Assembly (NCBI GenBank): GCA_963678675.1
Contig: OY783198.1
Span: 7,766,012 to 7,830,011, forward strand
Direction of reading: 5' to 3'
Origin: Xiphydria camelus
Lineage: Eukaryota > Arthropoda > Insecta > Hymenoptera > Xiphydriidae
DNA: 64,000 nucleotides
Shown: in pieces, positions 58,639-64,000 of the stretch
Layout: every line of letters starts with the position of its first letter
How positions within the stretch are numbered: the first letter of the stretch is position 1
Notes under the pieces: generated by a model
Database searches by the model: none
The model's input: only the letters and a program-made list of their open reading frames with translations
Told to the model about the DNA's origin: nothing
Position numbers and translations under genes: made by a program

Positions 58639-58783
58639 AATGTGTACACCTAATAATCTTCGCAAAGTTTGTAGAATACAAGGCATGGCATTAGTGCAAC
58701 ATTTCCGCAATGTACGAGAAATAACGATCCAATATCTTTCCTTATCGGGTTGTGTTTGTTATGCCGACATTAGACATAACGGC

Positions 58784-58942
58784 TTACCCAATCTGGTGGA
58801 CCGCCGTCATTAGACACAACACCTTACCCTTTGCGTTTATTATGCATCTACGGCCAGGCGGGCAGGGATTGGGGGAACAACCCGTCGCAGATACCATCAG
58901 GACAGATATCAAAAGTACTAACAACATTACCAGAAACTTCAT
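58784..58942 (-). CDS. Gene B: secreted four-Cys peptide (52 aa)
   Basis: Signal peptide MKFLVMLLVLLISVLMVSA (1-19) is followed by TGCSPNPCPPGRRC and IINAKGKVLC, again C-x4-C-x5-C-x9-C with a Gly three residues before the last Cys, then a short tail LMTAVHQIG ending in Gly. The ATG at 58942 is chosen; the frame extends nine codons upstream only to a GTG. Exon 2 starts at 58985 after TTTCTTTCCAG. The shared signal peptide, Cys spacing, exon structure and promoter make B a paralogue of A and C, more diverged than they are from each other. The pattern recalls a minimal FOLN-like module. Function unknown. Confidence 0.78.
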   Translation of the reverse strand: MKFLVMLLVLLISVLMVSATGCSPNPCPPGRRCIINAKGKVLCLMTAVHQIG

Positions 58943-58985
58943 TTTGAGAGTGTGTAATCTTTCGGACACTATGACGATGACTATC

Positions 58986-59354
58986 CTGGAAAGAAACGTT
59001 TATACGGTAAATTAATAATAGTTGTATAGAATTACATATTTTTTTATGATTTAAAATCAGCGATAGAAATGTATTATAGAATGGATGTAGCGGGGTGTCT
59101 CGAGTCCCACACTGCCCGGGTACTTGCCATACCCGGGCGTGCGAAAAAAGCATACTATAAAGTCATTGGTCGCGCGCGTGCGCGAAATTCATAGCTTTAC
59201 ACGAAAATTTGAAACGCTTAAATTAAATATAAACTTATGTACATTGCATAATGCAAATATATTATATATTATATATTTTTAATTCAGTTATTCTCTCATA
59301 GTTTTACGTACCTTTTTATTTCCGCCTGTGCAGGACCAGTTGATTGTAGAATTC
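58986..59354 (-). other. Gene B: noncoding exon 1 (59312 to about 59354) and 326-bp intron
   Basis: The donor AAAAAG|GTACGTAAAACTA and acceptor TTTCTTTCCAG|G frame a 326-bp intron (58986-59311), about seven times shorter than those of A and C. It keeps their ATCGCTGATTTTAAATCA motif near the 3' end of the intron. This is probably closer to the ancestral compact gene. Confidence 0.6.
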
Positions 59355-59378
59355 TACGTTTTCATGCTGTAGCCGATT

Positions 59379-59385
59379 TTTATAC
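59379..59385 (-). promoter_or_regulatory. Gene B TATA box
   Basis: GCGAGTGTATAAAAATC on the minus strand, about 68 nt before the exon 1 donor and aligned with GCGAGTATATAAAAAGC of gene C. Confidence 0.7.
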
Positions 59386-59423
59386 ACTCGCAAAAACTGC
59401 TTAGTCAGAGAACACATTTATTA

Positions 59424-59446
59424 AAATACAGTAGTGGGGCAATTTA
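59424..59446 (-). promoter_or_regulatory. Gene B copy of the conserved upstream element
   Basis: Minus strand AAATTGCCCCACTACTGTATTTT, three or four differences from the gene A and C versions. About 40 bp upstream of the TATA box. Conservation in the more diverged paralogue suggests a bound regulatory site. Confidence 0.6.
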
Positions 59447-59773
59447 CTTGTATAATCAGAAATGTGTTCACTGTATATATTATTCTAGATACATCGTGCA
59501 GAGGAAGGAAATAAAACTCAGGGGTTACGGATGAAGAGAGTAAAGCTTTATGCTTAGGTTATAACCCTAACTTAACTTTAACTTAGAAGATTAATGTATG
59601 AATTTCCGTTAGACCGTTTATGTTGTCAGTTCCAGTATTTAATTTATCTTAATTCTCAAAAGTTCCTCATTTTTAACTTAGCGCTCTCAAAATGAAATAG
59701 CGCACGCGCTTCGTTGAAGGGCTGCATAGAACTAAAGATAGATGTGAAACCGATGTTAAAACGACCAATTGTA

Positions 59774-60023
59774 GCATGGAAGTAAAATCCGGGCTAAGTG
59801 CCAAAAAGCAAGTTTTGAGATATGCAGTTCTGAAAGCAAGCAAGCAAGCAAGCAAGCAAGCTTTGCAGCAAGCAAGATTCTTGTGGCAATTATTTGAACT
59901 AGATTTTGAAAGATCTAGACATAGCCCATTTTACAGCGTATTGGGGTTGTCACATAGTCCATTTTTTAGCACTTAACTCAATTTTTCATATTCTGGCACT
60001 TAGCCCGGATTTTACTTCCATGC
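59774..60023. mobile_element. Palindromic MITE with TA flanks (250 bp)
   Basis: GCATGGAAGTAAAATCCGGG at the left pairs with the right end; about 40-bp arms. TA lies at both sides, but pairing extends up to 10 bp further (CAATTRTA), so the exact limit is uncertain. Includes a CAAG tetranucleotide run (59839-59862). Confidence 0.75.
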
Positions 60024-60034
60024 TATAATTGTTA

Positions 60035-60650
60035 GTATAAGCCTGGGACTAAGTTAGGATTAGGACTTAAGCATAAATCAGGCCTGAATCGCGAGTGAAG
60101 GCGATCTTCTTCTACGTACGATGCATATATTTCGACTGATACCGCAGGAAAAAGCACATATCTTTTCACTATCATTATAGAACATTGTAACTCATTCCTG
60201 ATGCAAGAAAAAGTCGTCAGTCACATCAATATCGACAAGGACCTGCGATGTTTCCTCTGGTAGCAGCGAGTTATGATGTTCCTCAATAACGGGAAAAAGA
60301 TAGGTGCTTTTCTTTGGTACGAGTACCTGTCGGTTTGAAGATGTGTTTGACTCGAAAGCTAATCGCTAATTCATTATTCATAAATCTTTTTTCTCGATCC
60401 TTCGTTCGTTTTTGCCCTATACTATTTACGCAAGTGCGAACAAATTGCCAAACTAACGTTTTATAACGAATTGCGCAAACGTTGTGCAAACAAAGCTGTC
60501 CATACACTATACGCAAGTTTATGCAAACTCCAGTAGCTTTTGGTCGTGTACATACGATAACATCGCGAAATGTATTGCGTCAAAGCATATACTTTGCATA
60601 AATAAAGACGATTTAATAGGCGTTATTGGACAGTTACTGATACAGTTACG
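60035..60650. other. No gene recognised
   Basis: Spacer of the large inverted repeat. A small 77-codon minus-strand frame at 60283-60516 has no motif. Confidence 0.4.
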
Positions 60651-60654
60651 ATTT

Positions 60655-61012
60655 ACTAACTCAGAAACCTTCGCGGGCATGCATCCAACCATTCCCCAAA
60701 GTTTCATCGCAATCGGATGAACGGTTTAGGAAGGCATTTGATATTACCTTAAAGGTCACGGTCAAGGTCAAATCCAATACGACCACTGGGTAGCCAAGGG
60801 AAAATCCTTAAAGTTTTGTATTAAACATTTTTCTCTAAAATGTTTTCCCGCTGAGACAATCGGCCGTACCGGGACTTTTTGAACACCCTGTATAAGATTT
60901 ACTAACTCAGAAACCATCGCGGGCATGCGTCCAACCATTTCCCAAAATTTCATCGTAATCGGATGAACGGTTTAGGAAGGCATAAGAGACAGACAGACAG
61001 ACAGACAGACAG
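60655..61012 (+). mobile_element. Non-LTR-type 3' tail, partly duplicated, with (GACA)n
   Basis: 60657-60743 and 60899-60983 are direct copies (TTTCATCG, AATCGGATGAACGG, TTTAGGAAGGCAT) flanking an insert that ends in GAACACCCTGTATA, a mariner-type terminus. The second copy runs into AGACAGACAGACAG and then an AT-rich tail. TTTCATCG-AATCGG...GACAGACAGA resembles 3' ends of RTE-like retrotransposons. No reverse transcriptase frame is present. Confidence 0.55.
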
Positions 61013-61168
61013 CAAACAGCAGCCAGACAAACATTCATTTTTATATAAATATATAGATATACAGATTTATATATATAGATTATATATATAGATGAATGTC
61101 TTATCTAAAAATTGTACGTCAACAGTATATATAGCGCTTACGGTGCTTACGTGACTAACTAATTAATC

Positions 61169-61192
61169 AAATCGCCCTACTACCGTATTTTT
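61169..61192 (+). promoter_or_regulatory. Gene C copy of the conserved upstream element
   Basis: AAATCGCCCTACTACCGTATTTTT lies about 36 bp upstream of the TATA box, the undisturbed arrangement. Confidence 0.6.
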
Positions 61193-61227
61193 GGAAAAGC
61201 ATCCTTATAACAAGTAGTTGCTGCGAG

Positions 61228-61237
61228 TATATAAAAA
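61228..61237 (+). promoter_or_regulatory. Gene C TATA box
   Basis: TATATAAAAA within GCGAGTATATAAAAAGCGACG, about 51 nt before the exon 1 donor. It is the intact (empty-site) form of the gene A promoter. Confidence 0.75.
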
Positions 61238-62022
61238 GCGACGAACGAGCGAAACCTAAAAACTCTTTACTCGACGGATCGACCAAAGGTACGTAAAACT
61301 ACGGAAGATTATCTGAAACACATATGATTGGAAACGCGTATTCGTGACGTCACGCGTGTATCAATTTAACGATACTGTTTGAAGATAACTTTAGTTTGGA
61401 ATTTTATAGTGCAATAGTTTTTATTGAGGCCTACGATATATTATAACGTGCTGGATAATCTATTTTTATATGCAACAAATGCAGTGTTCGATTAATAATA
61501 CAGTAATATGCAACATTTAAAACATCTTTCCACATAATTTGTCTACATTAATTTAATGTTAATTCAATTATACAACTTTTATCAGTAAACGTACATTACA
61601 TAGTTCTACGTTTGTTTCTGAACTATACTAAAATATAGTATCGTTAAATTTCTGCAGGTGAAAATGTAGTAATCCGTAGGCTAAAATGCAATTTTAGAAT
61701 AAAACGAATTTATATCGAAATAATTGAAATCTGTTCTAATGTTTAACCTTTCTGAGGTCACGCCTATTCACCCACGCTTCATTAATATATTTTTTTCAAT
61801 TTTTCTAACGAATGCAGTGCTATCATATTATAATCATCGTATTCGCGATACTTCAATGAAGGAAGACGTAGCCGGTGATCGTTACAATCGAAGTAGTTAA
61901 GTAATTATGACGAATTAAAAAAAATGCGGGGTCACGCTCATCGCGCGACCTGAGAAGGGTTAATTCCAGATAGCGTTGTGCGTTTCGCGAGAAAGCACAT
62001 AGGGCATAACGGTAATTATTCA

Positions 62023-62024
<2 letters not shown>

Positions 62025-62077
<53 letters not shown>

Positions 62078-62091
62078 ATTGATTGATTGAT
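62025..62091 (+). repeat. (GA)n followed by (GATT)n
   Basis: About 24 GA dinucleotides, then four to five GATT units. The GATT part is the reverse complement of a LINE tail (AATC)n; the GA run adjoins the insertion point. Confidence 0.85.
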
Positions 62092-62456
62092 ATTTTTATT
62101 TATGATCCACAATTGGACCAAATATACATGCAGCGAACTGCAGGAACAAGCAGAAAATAACAATCATTAACATAGTAAATAAACATAAGTAAATCTAATA
62201 GACATACGCAAGTAAATAACTTAAGATTTAGTAGTGGGAGAGTAGCAGTGGAAGATTTGCTCTCTAAAACAATATATTGTAGACCTGTCATCCCGCGACA
62301 ATACTAGAGATGGCATAAATAACAGATTTATAAAGGGAAAAATGAGAGATGAATGAATGGGTGACATTAATTACTTGACGAGACCGTGGTTAGTGATCTT
62401 TCCTGTTCAACGAGGTAGGCTTTTAAGTTCGTCTTGAAACAACTACGAGATGATTA
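62075..62456 (-). mobile_element. 5'-truncated non-LTR retrotransposon end
   Basis: On the minus strand about 30 codons end a polyprotein (RSCFKTNLKAYLVEQERSLT, stop at 62367-62369). SFKxNLKxYL just before the stop is typical of the C-terminus of CR1/Jockey-like reverse transcriptase proteins. A 3' UTR and an (AATC)n tail follow. The left arm of the inverted repeat lacks this segment (empty site at about 52800), so it inserted after the arms formed. 5' truncation is normal for target-primed reverse transcription. Confidence 0.7.
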
Positions 62457-62680
62457 TATGAAACGTTCCACACAACTTCAGCCATTCAAAGAAATGAATG
62501 TATCCCATCAATGAATGTCTAATAATAGAGTTGTACGAGTACAATAATTCTACCAAATTACACACCAATCGTCCCATAAATCACGAAGTAATCATATATT
62601 TTTATTTTTATTCTTGAAATTGAGGTCCAAGCTTTATCGATGGTACCTTTTTATCTTCAAAATCGATAAGTAAGAAAAGA

Positions 62681-62762
62681 ACTCCCAGTCGTTTAAGAGA
62701 TACAGCGGCTTTATAAAAGAGAAAATAAAAAATTCGCTGTATCTCTCAAATGACTGGCAGTT
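62681..62762. repeat. Small palindrome CTCCCAGTCGTTTAAGAGAT..., right-arm copy
   Basis: Inverted 25-bp ends around a centre of about 30 nt. The left arm has the same palindrome at about 51709-52553, opened by the 736-bp MITE. Confidence 0.75.
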
Positions 62763-62794
62763 CCATGATGTAACATTGTGCAAAATTTTCTTTT

Positions 62795-63105
62795 TTGTCA
62801 CTCAGTGTCAAATACTCGGTTTCATGGGCGTGCTCGACGCATGTGAAATCATCTTTCACACACCAATTCGTGAAAAGTTGCGCAGTGCGTGAAATAACAT
62901 GCGCAGTGCGTGAAATCGTCAACCTCGTATTTGACACTTAGTGTCAAAAAATACAATTCGTTATTCGGTTGTTTCGCGCCGTTCTAACGAGTGTGATTGC
63001 CGTACTCGCCTCGCTCGTGCGGCAAACTTCACACTCGCTAGAAACAGCACTTCACGCCCTAATAACGAAAATGACTATTTACTTGTTGAGTATAAAGAAA
63101 AAAAG
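62795..63105. mobile_element. Right-arm-specific insertion with inverted blocks
   Basis: Left-arm sequence at about 51665-51680 has no counterpart to this segment. It includes the inverted pair TGTCACTCAGTGTCAAATAC/GTATTTGACACTTAGTGTCA, a direct 16-bp repeat GCGCAGTGCGTGAAAT (62880 and 62901), and GAGTGTGATTGCCGTAC/GTGCGGCAAACTTCACACTC. Limits are approximate. Confidence 0.5.
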
Positions 63106-63473
63106 TTATCGCGACTAAGGCTTGGCCTGTAATTTCAAAAATAAAAGTAAACAGATACGAATACTCCGTGTGATTCATGGGAGTATTGGTTTGTAATTTA
63201 TCAAAATTGCTGAATTCGTATAAATTGATTTTTATAATACATTTTTTGGGAGGCACTAATTTTTTCAGTGACTGAAGTGGCATGGAATTCCGCATATTTA
63301 TTTTAAGATTTTCGAGTTTTCATGTAAATCTCTGAAGATCACCGAATGACTAGATCCTTTTACACTTTTCTATCGCTGATTGTAAATCACAAAAATTGTT
63401 GTGTATGAATTAATGTAAAAATGTTTATCATTACCATAATCTCTTATAAATTCTTAGGTTATACACTCGCAAC

Positions 63474-63665
63474 ATGAAGTTCCTCGCCACGTTCCTACTA
63501 TTATTGGTGACTATCGCGATGGTCTCTGCGAACGGCTGCAGTACCGTTCACTGTTCTGCGAACCATCGCTGTATAATCAACTTAAGGGGTAAGCCGGTGT
63601 GTGCTCCAACTCGGCAAGGGCCTAATCTAAGAGGGTCTATAGGGAGAATAGGCCTTAGGGGTTGA
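63474..63665 (+). CDS. Gene C: secreted four-Cys peptide with Gly/Arg tail (63 aa)
   Basis: The signal peptide MKFLATFLLLLVTIAMVS is identical to that of gene A. The core CSTVHCSANHRCIINLRGKP-VC keeps C-x4-C-x5-C-x9-C; its IIN..GK segment is closer to B than to A. The tail has 5 Gly and 4 Arg in 20 residues and ends LRG, so C-terminal Gly is conserved in all three. The ATG is 16 nt after the exon 2 acceptor. The sequence right after the stop (GTTGACCTTCCATCGAAGTC) is shared with gene A. So the signal peptide and UTRs are conserved and the mature part is replaced. A bioactive secreted peptide is likely, but target and tissue are unknown. Confidence 0.82.
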   Translation: MKFLATFLLLLVTIAMVSANGCSTVHCSANHRCIINLRGKPVCAPTRQGPNLRGSIGRIGLRG

Positions 63666-63757
63666 CCTTCCATCGAAGTCAAAGAAATGTCGTAGTTATT
63701 CAACGAATATTATTGCTTATAATTTCGGTATGTACTGAACGACCAGCTTATTATGAC

Positions 63758-63763
63758 AATAAA
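63758..63763 (+). terminator. Polyadenylation signal of gene C
   Basis: AATAAA about 93 nt past the stop codon, corresponding to the signal of gene A on the other arm. Confidence 0.7.
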
Positions 63764-64000
63764 GTGAAGACAAAAGGACTTTAACGATTATTATTTCTCG
63801 TACTTTTTGGAATGGATGAAGTGATTAGCGATATTATGAAAATAAAATGACAGTAGGAAGGATTTTAATATTATATACCGTATATGTATGTATAAATAAT
63901 TCCTTTTTGATTGGAAGGAGCTACTTTGTTCACCAAAATTGTCCCCTATCAACTCACCCTACAATGGTACGTATCGATATGTAATGCAAGAAAATTTTTC

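Larger units (their letters stand above)
61260..63457 (+). other. Gene C: noncoding exon 1 (about 61260-61288) and 2.17-kb 5'-UTR intron
   Basis: The donor is GACCAAAG|GTACGTAAAAC and the acceptor ATAAATTCTTAG|G. The intron (61289-63457) contains the LINE end and other insertions. Donor, acceptor and the ATCGCTGATTGTAAATCA motif at about 63373-63390 match gene A. Confidence 0.65.
61088..64000 (-). repeat. Right arm of the large inverted repeat (reaches window edge)
   Basis: Reverse complement of 50711-54255. Similarity still holds at base 64000, so this arm continues beyond the window. Insertions specific to this arm are a LINE end (about 62025-62456) and a segment at about 62795-63105; both MITEs of the left arm are absent. 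Confidence 0.9.

Noticed and set aside
58943..58969. N-terminal extension of gene B by nine codons
   Set aside because: It would start at GTG; the ATG at 58942 gives a signal peptide aligned with genes A and C.

Overview
This window looks like insect nuclear DNA. The base composition is AT-rich but CpG dinucleotides are not depleted, introns follow GT..AG, short genes have TATA boxes and AATAAA signals, and palindromic non-autonomous DNA transposons are very dense. CpG-rich, repeat-mosaic DNA of this kind fits Hymenoptera, but no gene here proves the order. There are no rRNA genes, no convincing tRNA genes, no CRISPR array and no prokaryotic operons.

Layout. 1-14.4 kb is intergenic or intronic, with a 754-bp foldback element, a near-perfect 161-bp hairpin, a piggyBac-type MITE and a 1.2-kb decayed minisatellite. 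Well-formed splice-flanked coding exons of an unidentified gene lie at 14.50-14.77 kb on the + strand, with a possible 12-nt microexon at 15.5 kb. 18.7-19.2 kb holds a decayed endonuclease (EEP) domain from a transposable element. 20-37 kb is a mosaic of duplicated segments and MITEs, including two TTA-flanked elements that share one target site at 33.6-34.9 kb. 39.35-40.66 kb is a 279-bp tandem satellite. 44.4 kb has a possible zinc-finger exon. 44.6-49.6 kb holds arrays of a TATACGTTT-like motif and a fresh 1,843-bp direct tandem duplication made of nested foldbacks.

The most gene-like and interesting part is 50.7-64 kb. It is a large imperfect inverted repeat (left arm about 50,711-54,255; right arm about 61,088 to the window edge) around a 6.8-kb spacer. 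Each arm and the spacer carry one copy of a small secreted four-cysteine peptide gene: gene A on -, gene B on -, gene C on +. All three share one architecture: a common upstream element, a TATA box, a tiny noncoding exon 1 with the donor GTACGTAAAAC, one intron in the 5' UTR, and an exon 2 with the whole ORF. The precursors have a signal peptide, the spacing C-x4-C-x5-C-x9-C, and a glycine as the last residue before the stop. In A and C the promoter, intron, signal peptide and 3' UTR are nearly alike while the mature peptide is largely different, as in fast-evolving venom or immune peptide families. Transposons have since inserted into one arm or the other, and the opposite arm preserves the empty site. 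One insertion falls inside the TATA box of gene A.
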